From Flavobacterium sp. ACN6 (lineage in GTDB: Bacteria > Bacteroidota > Bacteroidia > Flavobacteriales > Flavobacteriaceae): 64,000 bases of DNA. The DNA lies in NCBI RefSeq assembly GCF_002304005.1, contig NZ_MRCQ01000011.1, forward strand, positions 1 to 64,000, in the 5' to 3' direction. Each line of letters begins with the position of its first letter. The stretch's first letter is position 1. The notes under the pieces were generated by a model that was not told where the DNA came from, did not search any database, and worked only from the letters and a program-made list of their open reading frames with translations. Made by a program: the position numbers and the translations under genes. Positions 9,176-19,188 of the stretch are shown here, piece by piece.

Positions 9176-10399
9176 TTATCTATTCAACTCCAAAGCAGCC
9201 AAAATAAAAGGCCCAGTCGCTTTAGGATCGTTGTCTTTTTTTCTTTCGTTTACATAATATTCATAAGAACCATCACGATATGGATTGCCGCCTAAACCAG
9301 CAACCTGACAGCAGTTTGTCAGGGTAATGCCGCCGTCTTCGTCTACTTTTTTGATTAAAACTTTCGTTAATCCGTCAAAAGCTTTGTTGGCCGCTTTTTT
9401 AAATTTAGCTGGTAAATATCCTTTGTTCGCTCCTTTCGCAAAAGAATAAGCAAACATAGCCGAACCTGAAGCTTCTAAGTAATTTCCTTTTCCATCAACT
9501 TTGTCTGTAACCTGATACCACAAGCCCGATTTATCTTGAAATTTAAGTAAAGCCTCAGATACATTGTTTAAATATTTTACCAATTCTTTTTGTTTTGGAT
9601 GATCTTTCGGCATATAATCTAAAACATCAACCAAAGCCATTGCGTACCATCCTAAAGATCTAGACCAAAAGTTTGGAGAATTTCCTGTTTCTTTATCTGC
9701 CCAAGGCATTTGTTTGCTTTCGTCCCATCCGTGGTACAATAATCCTGTTTTTGGATCTGTAGCGTGAAGCTGAATCAACTCAAATTGTTTTGCGATATCA
9801 TCAAAGCTTTTTCCGTTTTCAAATGTCATTGTATACTGCGCGTAAAATGGTTCTCCCATATACAAACCGTCTAACCACATTTGATTTGGATAAATTTGTT
9901 TGTGCCAGAATCCGCCGCTTGCCGTTCTTGGCTGTTCTGCAATTTGCTTACGGATTAACTGCATTGCTTTTAAGTATTTATCTTCTTTTGATTGGGCATA
10001 TACATCAAAAAGCAAACGTCCCGGCAGCACTAAATCGATATTGAATTTGTCGAATTCGTATGTTTTAATACTTCCATCAGCCTGAACCAACTCGTCTACA
10101 TAACCTCTTACGTAGGCTTTATATCTTGGATCTGGATTTTTTTTGTATAATTCTTCAATAGAATGAAGAACTAGAGCGTGTACATAATCCCATTTTGGTT
10201 TTTTAGCATCATCCAGCATATATCCTTCTGTATGGCGTTTCATCAAGGTTAAAGCCATTTTATCAGACCACTTCGCGTTCTTTGCAATTACAATATCTTT
10301 TTTTGCCGGCTCTTGAGAGGTTACTTTACAACTTGTAATGGTCATAACGCAGATCATCAAAACTGACATCAAATAACTGTGCTTTCTAGTGTTTTTCAT
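9176..10399 (-). CDS. GH105 unsaturated rhamnogalacturonyl hydrolase, lipoprotein
   Basis: The 407-residue protein has a lipoprotein signal (SVLMICVMTITSCKV, lipidated Cys near residue 24). The GH88/GH105 alpha/alpha-barrel blocks are clear: GGFWHKQIYPNQMWLDGLYM with the catalytic-site Asp, HGWDESKQMPWAD, and WSRSLGWYAMALVDVLDYMP. The enzyme hydrates and removes the unsaturated uronate left at the non-reducing end by pectate or rhamnogalacturonan lyases. The product rearranges to 5-keto-4-deoxyuronate, the KduI substrate. It lies 22 bp after the GH105 paralog at 10422-11642. The pair looks like a tandem duplication. Confidence 0.92.
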   Translation of the reverse strand: MKNTRKHSYLMSVLMICVMTITSCKVTSQEPAKKDIVIAKNAKWSDKMALTLMKRHTEGYMLDDAKKPKWDYVHALVLHSIEELYKKNPDPRYKAYVRGYVDELVQADGSIKTYEFDKFNIDLVLPGRLLFDVYAQSKEDKYLKAMQLIRKQIAEQPRTASGGFWHKQIYPNQMWLDGLYMGEPFYAQYTMTFENGKSFDDIAKQFELIQLHATDPKTGLLYHGWDESKQMPWADKETGNSPNFWSRSLGWYAMALVDVLDYMPKDHPKQKELVKYLNNVSEALLKFQDKSGLWYQVTDKVDGKGNYLEASGSAMFAYSFAKGANKGYLPAKFKKAANKAFDGLTKVLIKKVDEDGGITLTNCCQVAGLGGNPYRDGSYEYYVNERKKDNDPKATGPFILAALELNR

Positions 10400-10421
10400 T
10401 TCAAAATATATTTAAATTCTT

Positions 10422-11642
10422 TTATTTTTCTAATTCTATTGCAGCCAATAAAAATGCTCCAATGCCTATTGCACCATTTTCTTTTGGTTTTGCCATAAGG
10501 TAATATTGGTTGGTTCCGTCGCGAAAAGGTTTTCCTCCTAAACCAACATTCGACGAAACATTCAAAATATTTACTTCTCCTTTTTTATCTACTTTTACAA
10601 ATTCTTTTACAAAACTGTCAAAAGATTTTTTGGCTGCCGATTTATAACTTCCTGCTAAATAGCCTTTATTAGCTCCTTTTGCAAAAGCATAAATAATCAT
10701 TCCCGAAGCAGATGGCTCAACATAATTCCCATATATTTCTGATTTATCTGCTACTTGATACCACAATCCAGATTCACTTTTGTACTGATTTACATTTTTA
10801 GAAATCTGATTCAAATACCCCACCAAAACTTTATATTTTGGATGTGATTTCGGAAAATAATCTAAAGTTTCCACCAGCGCCACCATGTACCAGCCAATGC
10901 CGCGTCCCCAAATAGTTGGCGAAGTGCCCGTTTGTTTATCTGCCCAGCCAATTTCTTTTCTTTCGTCCCAAGCCTGATAAACTAAACCTGTTTTTTTGTC
11001 TACAAAATGATTTTGAACCAATTCAAACTGCTTGGCAATATCGTCTAAGCTTTTTCCTTTTTCGTACTTCACAGTAAATTGTGTGTAAAAAGGTTCTGCC
11101 ATATACAAACCGTCAATCCACATTTGATTGGGATAAATCTGTTTGTGCCAAAAGCCACCGCTCGGCGTTCTAGGCTGACTTTCCAGCTGATTTCTCAATT
11201 TTCCTATGATCTGGAAATAGCGTGAATCTTTTGTAATATCATACAAATTGAACAGCAGTTTTCCTGGATTTAAATAATCGATATTGTATTGTTTGATATC
11301 GTATTTTTTAATATTTCCGGTGCTGTCAATCATTCCATCGACATAATCTTTTATATAATTCAGGTATTTTTTATCGTTGGTTTTTTGATATAATTTTTCA
11401 AAACCAGACAATACAAATCCCATTTTATAATCCCATTTCGGTTTATCATTTCCGTCCAGCTGCCAAGCCTGCGGATATTTATTTAAAATGGTAAGTGCTG
11501 TTCTTTCCGACCATTTTAATTCGTATGGAATTACAGCTTTTTCTGAATCGTTTTGATTCTGAGCAATACTTTTTCCGCCGAAAACAAGCAGTAAAATAAT
11601 TACGGTTTTAAGATTAATCTTTTTAGAAAGAGATATACGCAT
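10422..11642 (-). CDS. GH105 unsaturated uronyl hydrolase (second copy)
   Basis: The 406-residue protein is clearly homologous to its downstream neighbour along its whole length, with WHKQIYPNQMWIDGLYMAEP, YQAWDERKEIGWAD and WGRGIGWYMVALVETLDYFP. Its N-terminus is a cleavable signal peptide (LLLVFGGKSIAQ) rather than the lipoprotein signal of the paralog, so one copy is probably soluble periplasmic and one membrane-anchored. It follows the esterase gene by 30 bp. Two GH105 enzymes may divide the work between unsaturated galacturonyl and rhamnogalacturonyl products, but which does which cannot be told here. Confidence 0.92.
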   Translation of the reverse strand: MRISLSKKINLKTVIILLLVFGGKSIAQNQNDSEKAVIPYELKWSERTALTILNKYPQAWQLDGNDKPKWDYKMGFVLSGFEKLYQKTNDKKYLNYIKDYVDGMIDSTGNIKKYDIKQYNIDYLNPGKLLFNLYDITKDSRYFQIIGKLRNQLESQPRTPSGGFWHKQIYPNQMWIDGLYMAEPFYTQFTVKYEKGKSLDDIAKQFELVQNHFVDKKTGLVYQAWDERKEIGWADKQTGTSPTIWGRGIGWYMVALVETLDYFPKSHPKYKVLVGYLNQISKNVNQYKSESGLWYQVADKSEIYGNYVEPSASGMIIYAFAKGANKGYLAGSYKSAAKKSFDSFVKEFVKVDKKGEVNILNVSSNVGLGGKPFRDGTNQYYLMAKPKENGAIGIGAFLLAAIELEK

Positions 11643-11672
11643 AGGTTATATTGGTTTCATTTTTATTCTAAA

Positions 11673-12611
11673 TTACTTAAAAATTTTATCTAAAAATCGC
11701 ACTGTGTACGAAATCGTTTGTCCAAACCAAGGCTCGTAAAACCAAAATGAATGAGGTGAATCTGAAATTGTATGTACCTCATTATAGATTTTGTTCTCAT
11801 CCAAAATTTTAATCATATCGTCGCGTCCTGCATGGAATCTTGGAATACTGCTGCAGATGTACAAAGTTGGCGGTGTATTTTTATCGGTATGGGTTAAAGC
11901 AGAAGCATTCTTCCAGTTTTCTGGAATTTCATCTGATTTCCCGCCTAACCAAAACGCAGCCATATCTCCCTCTGATGATTCTGGATGCTTGAATGCTAAA
12001 ACCCCGTCGACATCAATTATCGCATTTACATTTGAAGAAGATTTACTTTTAAATAATGGATCTTCAAACAACGGATTATTATTTGTTGTACCAATCAAAG
12101 CTGCCATTTGCCCTCCCGAAGAACAGCCTAAAACAGCAATTTTGTTTGGATCTACATTTAATTTAACCGCATTGTCTTTTATAAATTTGATTGCATTTTT
12201 GACATCAACAATCCCTGTAGGATATTTTGCTTCTAATGATAATCTGTATTCAATAGCAAAACAAGAATAACCTTTTGCTGCAATTTCTTTTCCTAAAAAC
12301 TGCATCTGCCCTTTGTTTCCAGATCTCCATCCGCCGCCGTGAATCATAATTACGGCTGGATTCTTTTTCTTTTTTGTATTAATAAATGCATCGAAATGCA
12401 AAATTCTTTCTTTTTCCTGATGGTAAACCAGATCAAACTTTTCTTGAACGTCTGCGTTTGATTTAATTTCTGGAATTGTTATAAAGGGATATTTCTTAAT
12501 TAATTTTTCGTACGTAGTTTTAATGGTATAAGACGTATCTACCTTATACTGCTGGCAATGCGCCGCAATAACATAAAAGAACAATACTACAATTAATCTA
12601 TTTTTTTTCAT
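11673..12611 (-). CDS. Secreted alpha/beta-hydrolase esterase of the pectin locus
   Basis: The 312-residue protein has a signal peptide (FFYVIAAHCQ). It has an oxyanion block MIHGGGW near residue 92, a nucleophile elbow GCSSGGQ near residue 165, and a C-terminal His in SDSPHSFWF near residue 290. This matches the acetyl-esterase-like (BD-FAE/hormone-sensitive-lipase-type) group of alpha/beta hydrolases. Between SusD and the GH105 pair, the likely job is removing acetyl or other ester groups from imported pectin oligosaccharides. A second secreted esterase of similar type lies at 30809-31747. Confidence 0.82.
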   Translation of the reverse strand: MKKNRLIVVLFFYVIAAHCQQYKVDTSYTIKTTYEKLIKKYPFITIPEIKSNADVQEKFDLVYHQEKERILHFDAFINTKKKKNPAVIMIHGGGWRSGNKGQMQFLGKEIAAKGYSCFAIEYRLSLEAKYPTGIVDVKNAIKFIKDNAVKLNVDPNKIAVLGCSSGGQMAALIGTTNNNPLFEDPLFKSKSSSNVNAIIDVDGVLAFKHPESSEGDMAAFWLGGKSDEIPENWKNASALTHTDKNTPPTLYICSSIPRFHAGRDDMIKILDENKIYNEVHTISDSPHSFWFYEPWFGQTISYTVRFLDKIFK

Positions 12612-12636
12612 TTTACTCTTTAACTTTTCAGTTAAG

Positions 12637-12666
12637 AAAGGAGTTCAACATTCGTTAAACTCCTTT
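12637..12666 (-). terminator. Hairpin after susD (possible attenuator)
   Basis: A 13-bp stem (12637-12649 with 12654-12666, one wobble pair, 4-nt loop) lies in the 92-bp gap after the SusD gene. On the minus strand the stem is followed by only a short T run. It may be a weak terminator or RNA-stabilising hairpin that keeps susCD transcript above the downstream enzyme genes. Confidence 0.55.
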
Positions 12667-12703
12667 TTAACCGCTTCAAAAAACTCAAAAAACTATCAAA
12701 TTA

Positions 12704-14386
12704 CTAATAACCAGGATTTTGAGGAAAATCTTTATTTTGGTTTAAATCTAAAACCGTTTGTGGAATAGGTCTTAAGATTTTAAGCTTGCCATCTATACCA
12801 ACAAAATTTGCTTCTTTAATTTTATAATTATAAGCCGAAGCTCTTGCTACAAGTGTTCCTGTACGCTTTAAGTCGAACCAGCGGTGGTATTCACCAAGTA
12901 ATTCTCTGCCTCGTTCGTCTAATATGTAATCGATATTAAATTGTGCTAAAGTTGCATTTGCTACTCCGGCTCTTCTTCTAACTTCGTTTAAACGATCTAA
13001 ACCTGTTCCTGGATTTCCAGCTTTAAGATAAGCTTCAGCTGCCACTAAATAAGTTTCTCCCAGTCTAGAAAGAATAATATCTCTTGTACTTACCGGACCA
13101 GTACTTGATGGTGTTGTTAATTCTGGATCATCAAACTTTTTAACTGGGATCGTATAACAATCTAAGTTTTTGATCAAAGTATGTTCTGCAGAATATTCTC
13201 CCCAAGGATGATACACAAAAGTTGATGCTTTTCTAGAAGCATTTGCTGTATTCCAAGCTTCTCTGTCTGCTGCAGTAAACCATTTTGGCTCATAGAAGTG
13301 TCTCACTTTTAAACTGCTCGGATTTGTACTTCTGTAATACGGATAATACAAGATTAATTTTTTAGTTCCGTTTGACTGCGTTTCTTCGCCTTCAACAATT
13401 TCGGTCATAAAAGTAGCTTCCCATCTTTTATCTCCTTTTTCATATAAACCTAATGCATAACCTGTTGGACATAAATTGTAGCTTCTTAACGGAGCGCCGC
13501 TTTCTGCGCCTCCTAAATAAGAACTGAAATAATAAAATTGACTATTTCCAAGTTTTGTAGGATCTGTGCTTGTAGAAGCTTTATCATACTGAACAGAAAA
13601 AATAGTCTCTGCGTTCAAATCATTTCCAGGTTTAAATAATTGGTCAAAAGCAACATTCAGAGCTTGCCCTGCAATTGCTAAATCTGCATAAGCAGCTGCT
13701 TTTGTAAAATCATCTGGAGCAGCGAATGATTCGTAACCTCTTGTTAAATGTACCTTTGCTAATAAATCTTGTACGGCTCTTTTATTTACTTTTCCGTTTG
13801 CTGCATAAGATCCAGTTCCAACAGCCGCTAACGACGCTTCTAAATCTGTTATAATTTGTTTGTAGACTTCTTCTGCCGAATTTCTGGTGAAAGATAAAAC
13901 CGGCGTTGTGAAATTGTCTAAAACAATTGGAACTCCTCCATAAGTTTGAACTAACAAAAAGTATGCATTGGCTCTTAAATAACGAGCTTCTCCAACAAGT
14001 GTACTTACATTTGCAGTCTGCTCTGTTATTGTAGAATAATATACTGTTTTGTTCACAGCCTGAATCTGCTGATAACATGAATTATACAATTCGCCAACAT
14101 AATCTGACGACGGAATTAAAAGCGTATACTGGCTTAAACCTGCTGGTTCTGGAGATCTTCCTTCTGCATACATATCTGTACCGGCGCAAAATAACCATGG
14201 ACTATTGCTAGTACCATAGATTCCTTTTAACCACGCATAATTAGAATTAACCAATAACTGAAATCCTGATGCGGTTTTGTATGTCTCATCAGCGGGCACG
14301 TAAGAACGGCTGTCTTCTTCAATATAATCACTGCATGAACTTACAGAAGCAGCAATTATTCCTAACATTACTATAAATTTTTTCAT
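12704..14386 (-). CDS. SusD/RagB family outer-membrane glycan-binding lipoprotein
   Basis: The 560-residue lipoprotein has a signal ending ASVSSCSDY. A SusD-like N-terminal domain follows, with alpha-helical TPR-type helices including GEARYLRANAYFLLVQTYGGVPIVLD near residue 140. The C-terminal RagB/SusD signature includes LAEVRRRAG-like LNEVRRRAGV and a final DERGRELLGEYHRWFDLKRTG block. SusD proteins sit as lids on SusC channels and capture oligosaccharide at the surface. The gene follows the SusC gene by 12 bp, so they form a pair. Pectin oligosaccharide is the inferred ligand, from the surrounding enzymes. Confidence 0.96.
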   Translation of the reverse strand: MKKFIVMLGIIAASVSSCSDYIEEDSRSYVPADETYKTASGFQLLVNSNYAWLKGIYGTSNSPWLFCAGTDMYAEGRSPEPAGLSQYTLLIPSSDYVGELYNSCYQQIQAVNKTVYYSTITEQTANVSTLVGEARYLRANAYFLLVQTYGGVPIVLDNFTTPVLSFTRNSAEEVYKQIITDLEASLAAVGTGSYAANGKVNKRAVQDLLAKVHLTRGYESFAAPDDFTKAAAYADLAIAGQALNVAFDQLFKPGNDLNAETIFSVQYDKASTSTDPTKLGNSQFYYFSSYLGGAESGAPLRSYNLCPTGYALGLYEKGDKRWEATFMTEIVEGEETQSNGTKKLILYYPYYRSTNPSSLKVRHFYEPKWFTAADREAWNTANASRKASTFVYHPWGEYSAEHTLIKNLDCYTIPVKKFDDPELTTPSSTGPVSTRDIILSRLGETYLVAAEAYLKAGNPGTGLDRLNEVRRRAGVANATLAQFNIDYILDERGRELLGEYHRWFDLKRTGTLVARASAYNYKIKEANFVGIDGKLKILRPIPQTVLDLNQNKDFPQNPGY

Positions 14387-14398
14387 TTTATATCTTTA

Positions 14399-17300
14399 TT
14401 AAAATTTAACACTTAATCCTAATTGTGTAGTTACAGATGCAGGACGATTCACACCAAAAGGCGAACCTGCCCATTCTGGATCATACCCATCAAAATTTGT
14501 AAACACAAATGGATCGAGAACATTTACATAAACTCTTAAATTACTTATTTTTAATCTTTTAAGTAACTCTGAGTCTAAGGTGTAACCTAAAGATATATTT
14601 TTGATTTTTACATAAGATGCGTCTCTGTAATAACCAAATAAAGAAGTCCAATAAGCACCAGCTCCAGTTGCAACTGGTCCTGGTCTTGGGTTTGTATTGT
14701 TTGCATTTGCTTCGATGCCTGTACCATTAGTTGGAATAAAATAATCCATTGCTAATTTTTGACGGCCTCTATCACTTACGTCGGCAAAGTTTTGGTGAAA
14801 AGTACTTAAAACTGTCTGCCCCTGACTTGTCAGCACTGAGAAATTAAAATCAAACTGACCTACAGTCAATTTTGAATATAAACTTCCCTGCCATTCTGGA
14901 TTCGGATTTCCAATTACCGTTCTGTCGTCTTGATTAAATTTTCCGTCTCCGTTTAAGTCTTTTGGTCTCGCCTGCCCTGGAGCCATTCCGTAAGATGCTG
15001 CCTGTGCTGCTTCGCTTTCCTGCCAAACTCCGTCGTAAACATAATTGTAATTTGGATTTAACGGTGCACCAAGAATTAATTTATTACCAATATCACTAAC
15101 CTGATCTTGATTGTAAATTGACTCTAGTTTATTTACGTTTTTAGTAAATGTAAAAGTAGTTTCCCAATTTACATTTTTAGATTTGATGTTTTTAGTCGTT
15201 AATAAAACCTCTATCCCTTTGTTGCTTACCGATCCAACATTTGCAAAAGTATTTTTCCATCCTGTTTCTGCTGGTAACTGCTGTTTGTAAATTAAGTCAT
15301 CTGAAAGTCTATCATAAACATCTACACTACCTGAAATTCTATTTTGTAAAAATCCGAAATCAATCCCTAAATTGTATTCTCTGGTTTTTTCCCAAGTTAA
15401 ATTCGGATTTGCTAAATTCTCTGACTGCCATCCAGGAACAACATTTGGTCCTGCAGCATAAAACGTCTGCTGGTTTAATAAAGCCTGAGAAGTATATGGA
15501 GCTACGTTGTCATTTCCTGTATAACCAATACTTGCACGTATTTTTAAGTCCGAAACCACTGAGCTGTTTTCCAAAAATGATTCTTTACTTAATTTCCATC
15601 CTAAAGCAAGCGACGGAAAACTCTGCCATTTGTTGCCTTCTGATAAAACAGAAGAACCATCCCATCTGGTAGATGCTGTAACTAAATATTTGTCTCTAAA
15701 TGCATAGTTCAAACGTACCGCATATGAATTTAAGGTATTTTTAGCATAAGCAGATTTGATTACATAACTGGTCTGCACACCAGACCCCATATTATCTGTA
15801 CCTACATCAAAAGGCTGATTGTTTGAAGCCATATAAGAACTTTCGTCAACATTAGAATACAAACTTTGAAGTAGCAATAAGCTAAAATCGTGTACTTCAT
15901 TAAAAGTATGTTTCAAATCTATTTGATTATCCCAAGTATAATTAAAGTTATTAGAACTTTCTAAAATGGCAGAATTCTTTCCATTTAATGTCACACCTGC
16001 ATTTGTCTGCGCGGTATAAGCTGCAGATTCTGATGTATCCATAATTCCTGCTGCAAAAGTAGTTTTAAACGAAAGCCATTTTATAGGCTGGTACTGGAAA
16101 TAAACATTTCCAACTGTCTGCCATGTTTTTTCTGTTTGAGAAGAATTAGCAATCTCCATTAACGGATTTACAGTTGATGTTTTATTAATTGCCCAAGAAC
16201 CATCAGGATAAGTCAGTTTTCCAGGAAGGAAAAACAAAGTTCCTACTTTCTCATTACCCGCAGCATCGACTGCCCAAGGAGACATTAATGGACTTAATCT
16301 AAATGCATCCTGCATTGCTAAATCGCTACCTAATTGATTGTTTAATCTGGCGATTGTAACATTTACTCCTGTAGAAAATTTATCATTTATTTTGTGATTT
16401 AGTCCTAATTTGAAAGAGTATTTATCTGTAGCATCGTTTTCTATAAGACCACGATCACTCTGAATTCCGAAACCTAAATTATAACTTAAGCCAGAATCTG
16501 AACGACCTGTAATATTTAAATAATTATTCTCGGTCATACCAGTTCTAAGCACCGCATCGTACCAATCAAAATTGTAACCGCTGTTGGCACGAGAAACCAG
16601 AAGCGGACTTTGATTTCCTGCCAAAGATGCCAGTTGCGCCGGAGTCTGAGTTTGAGGTGTAGCGCTCATATAAGCAACTTGGTGAAATTTCCACCATTCT
16701 TCACCGCTCATCATTTTTGGTAGTCTAGCAGCAGTTTTATTTCCATAAGAAGTATCAAAAGTTACACTAATGCCTGCTTTGGCACTTGTTCCACTTTTAG
16801 TCGTTACTATAATTACACCATTTGATCCTCTAGAACCATAAATAGCTGCAGATGAAGCATCTTTTAAAACGTCCATTCTAGCAATGTCTTGTGGATTTAA
16901 AAAGTCGATTCCGTCCATTGGAACACCATCCACAACATATAAAGGTGAAGAACCAACCATATTTGGATTACTAGAATCGGCGATTAATGAATTATTTCCT
17001 CTAATTACAACTTTAAATCCGTCTCCAGCACGACCAGATGAAGATGAAATCTGCACTCCAGGCGTACTTCCCTGAATTGCTTCCAATGGATTAATTGTAT
17101 TTCTTTCTGTAATTGTAGCGGCACTAATTGTACTTACAGATCCTGTAAGATCTGTCTTTTTTACAGAACCGTATCCAACAACAACAACTTCATTAAGTGA
17201 GTTTGATTGTTCTGCAAGACTTACATTAATTTTAGATTTTCCAGCGACACTTATTTCTTGTGTTTGAAAACCTAAATAACTGATTATTAAAGTAGCTTTT

Positions 17301-17530
17301 GAATTGGTTACATTAATTTTAAAACTTCCTTCAAAATCTGTTGAAGTTCCGTTTTTAGTTCCTTTTTCCTGAACATTTACGCCTGGCAGAGATAATCCTG
17401 CTGCATCTGTAATTTTTCCTTCAATTGTGGTTGATTGTGCATTTACATTACTGCACAAAAGTAAATTCAGGAAAAACAAAAATACAAAGCCGTATTTTTC
17501 TTTTTTCTTAGATAATTGTTTAATACTCAT
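14399..17530 (-). CDS. SusC/RagA family TonB-linked outer-membrane transporter
   Basis: The 1043-residue protein has a signal peptide (NLLLCSNVNAQ). A carboxypeptidase-D-like regulatory domain follows (residues of about 35-110, TTIEGKITDAAGLSLPGVNV). The SusC signature NEVVVVGYGSVKKTDLTGSV comes next, then a plug (SSLYVVDGVPMD-type block, DASSAAIYGSRGSNGVIIVTTK) and a beta-barrel ending in VTTQLGLSVKF, with the terminal Phe typical of Omp85 substrates. With SusD it imports large oligosaccharides using TonB energy. It follows the GH28 gene by 33 bp and is probably transcribed from the LacI-controlled promoter at 19050-19095. Confidence 0.97.
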   Translation of the reverse strand: MSIKQLSKKKEKYGFVFLFFLNLLLCSNVNAQSTTIEGKITDAAGLSLPGVNVQEKGTKNGTSTDFEGSFKINVTNSKATLIISYLGFQTQEISVAGKSKINVSLAEQSNSLNEVVVVGYGSVKKTDLTGSVSTISAATITERNTINPLEAIQGSTPGVQISSSSGRAGDGFKVVIRGNNSLIADSSNPNMVGSSPLYVVDGVPMDGIDFLNPQDIARMDVLKDASSAAIYGSRGSNGVIIVTTKSGTSAKAGISVTFDTSYGNKTAARLPKMMSGEEWWKFHQVAYMSATPQTQTPAQLASLAGNQSPLLVSRANSGYNFDWYDAVLRTGMTENNYLNITGRSDSGLSYNLGFGIQSDRGLIENDATDKYSFKLGLNHKINDKFSTGVNVTIARLNNQLGSDLAMQDAFRLSPLMSPWAVDAAGNEKVGTLFFLPGKLTYPDGSWAINKTSTVNPLMEIANSSQTEKTWQTVGNVYFQYQPIKWLSFKTTFAAGIMDTSESAAYTAQTNAGVTLNGKNSAILESSNNFNYTWDNQIDLKHTFNEVHDFSLLLLQSLYSNVDESSYMASNNQPFDVGTDNMGSGVQTSYVIKSAYAKNTLNSYAVRLNYAFRDKYLVTASTRWDGSSVLSEGNKWQSFPSLALGWKLSKESFLENSSVVSDLKIRASIGYTGNDNVAPYTSQALLNQQTFYAAGPNVVPGWQSENLANPNLTWEKTREYNLGIDFGFLQNRISGSVDVYDRLSDDLIYKQQLPAETGWKNTFANVGSVSNKGIEVLLTTKNIKSKNVNWETTFTFTKNVNKLESIYNQDQVSDIGNKLILGAPLNPNYNYVYDGVWQESEAAQAASYGMAPGQARPKDLNGDGKFNQDDRTVIGNPNPEWQGSLYSKLTVGQFDFNFSVLTSQGQTVLSTFHQNFADVSDRGRQKLAMDYFIPTNGTGIEANANNTNPRPGPVATGAGAYWTSLFGYYRDASYVKIKNISLGYTLDSELLKRLKISNLRVYVNVLDPFVFTNFDGYDPEWAGSPFGVNRPASVTTQLGLSVKF

Positions 17531-17563
17531 AGTGTGGTTTAAAGTTTGGTTAATTGATAGTGT

Positions 17564-19006
17564 TTAGTGTTTAATAGATTCTACTTTTTTTTCATTGATA
17601 TAGGTATTTATAAAGTTTATATTTTTCACATTTTTTAATCGATAAACAGAATCGACCTTTTGAATTTTCACATTTTTAAGTGTAATATTTTCTACTGGAG
17701 ATGACGCGTATCCTTCTGCCCAAACGCTGTATTTTCCACCGTTTTTTACATTCACATTTTCTAAACTGACATTTCTAATTGTCGGAATGAAATTCCCTGT
17801 TTGAGAACCGTAAACATTATAAAACATGTTTAGTTTTAAAACACATTCTTTAACGGTTCCCACTTCAAGGTTCCTAACAAAAATATCTTCTATAATCCCT
17901 CCTCTTTTTGAGTTGGTTTTAATACGAATTGCGCGATCCAGATTTGGACTGTCCATTACGCAGTCTTCAACAAAAACATTATTTACTCCTGCAGAAATTT
18001 CGCTCCCAATTACAACGCCGCCATGACCATCGATCATTTTGCACTTTTGCACAATTATATTTTTACTCGGAATTGCCACTCGTCGTCCGTCTCCATCACG
18101 TCCTGCCTTAATAGCGATACAATCATCGCCTGTATTAAACGTACAGTTTTTGATTACAATGTTCTGAGAATATTCCGGATCACAGCCATCATTATTTGGT
18201 CCATGGCTGTTAACCGTTACACCGTCAATAATCATGTTATTTGTCTTAATTGGATGTAGAATCCAGAAAGGAGAATTAATGATTGTAACATCTTTTATTA
18301 AAGCAGTATTGCATTCAAAAAACTCAATAAAATTGGGTCTTAAATAACGTCCGTCACCAAAAATTCTTTCTGATACTAGAACTCCTTTTTCAGCCATTTC
18401 CACTAATACTTCACGATTTGCTGGATCATTTTGAGACGGAACTCCCTTTTTCCATCCGTAATTTTTTCCTCCAGACCAAATCCACCAATTTGTACTATCT
18501 GCCTGACCGTTTAAAGTACCTTTTCCGGTTACAGCGATATTTGTTTTATTCTTAGCGTAAATCAGCGGGGAATAATTCATTAATTCTGTCCCTTCCCAAG
18601 AAGTATGAACAATAGGATAATCTTTTGGATTTAAGCTAAAAAGAATTTCAGCCTGATCTTCTAAATGCAGATTTACATTGCTTTCTAAATGTATGGCGCC
18701 GGTCAAATATTTTCCATTTGGAACCAGAACTTTACCTCCGCCATTTGCAGCACACGCTTGAATTGCTTTTTGAAACGCAATTGTATTTAGCGTTTTCCCG
18801 TCTGCAACAGCACCAAAATCGTTTATATTATATGTCTTATCTAAGAAATGTGTATTTGGAATACTTTTTAAAACCAAATCCATTTTTTTCCACGGATTTG
18901 CATCGGAAGAAACTGATGCTGTTTGTTTTGCACAAGATATTGCTAATACGCCTGAAGCTATTAAAAATAAAATCCATTTAAATCTTATGTCTTTACTTGG
19001 AATCAT
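17564..19006 (-). CDS. GH28 polygalacturonase-type lipoprotein, first gene of the susCD operon
   Basis: GH28 blocks are complete: NNDGCDPEY, NTGDDCIAIK (Asp pair), DGHGGVVIGSE (canonical GHG) and RAIRIKTN (RIK). The frame extends upstream to a GTG at 19039. I place the start at the ATG at 19006, which gives 480 residues and a good lipoprotein signal (ILFLIASGVLAISCA), and leaves room for a leader after the promoter at 19050-19095. The enzyme would hydrolyse galacturonan chains at the cell surface or in the periplasm. It heads the run GH28-susC-susD. It resembles the GH28 at 2866-4221 but is the more canonical of the two. Confidence 0.9.
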   Translation of the reverse strand: MIPSKDIRFKWILFLIASGVLAISCAKQTASVSSDANPWKKMDLVLKSIPNTHFLDKTYNINDFGAVADGKTLNTIAFQKAIQACAANGGGKVLVPNGKYLTGAIHLESNVNLHLEDQAEILFSLNPKDYPIVHTSWEGTELMNYSPLIYAKNKTNIAVTGKGTLNGQADSTNWWIWSGGKNYGWKKGVPSQNDPANREVLVEMAEKGVLVSERIFGDGRYLRPNFIEFFECNTALIKDVTIINSPFWILHPIKTNNMIIDGVTVNSHGPNNDGCDPEYSQNIVIKNCTFNTGDDCIAIKAGRDGDGRRVAIPSKNIIVQKCKMIDGHGGVVIGSEISAGVNNVFVEDCVMDSPNLDRAIRIKTNSKRGGIIEDIFVRNLEVGTVKECVLKLNMFYNVYGSQTGNFIPTIRNVSLENVNVKNGGKYSVWAEGYASSPVENITLKNVKIQKVDSVYRLKNVKNINFINTYINEKKVESIKH

Positions 19007-19049
19007 TGGCAGTATTTTCTTATTTAAAATTAAAAACACAAACGAATTA

Positions 19050-19095
19050 TGTAATCGATTACACGAAAGTAGAAAAATTGTTCTAAGACACCAAA
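19050..19095 (-). promoter_or_regulatory. LacI-type operator and promoter for the GH28-susCD operon
   Basis: On the minus strand TTTG (19095-19092), a 20-nt spacer and TACTTTCG (19071-19064) form a near-consensus Bacteroidota promoter, with one mismatch to TAnnTTTG. The perfect 14-bp palindrome TGTAATCGATTACA (19050-19063) follows directly and would cover the transcription start. The same palindrome and geometry recur at 28848-28869 and 30510-30554. Repression by the LacI protein encoded next door is inferred. Confidence 0.8.
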
Positions 19096-19188
19096 TTAAT
19101 TTAGAAAAAAATTATATATTTAATTTTTATTATAAATTATATTTACATTTAATTTAAAAAAACACATAATTTATTATCATTGTAGAAT

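Noticed and set aside
19007..19039. GTG start 11 codons upstream for the GH28 lipoprotein
   Set aside because: It would leave only a few bases of leader after the predicted transcription start, and the lipoprotein signal fits the ATG at 19006.
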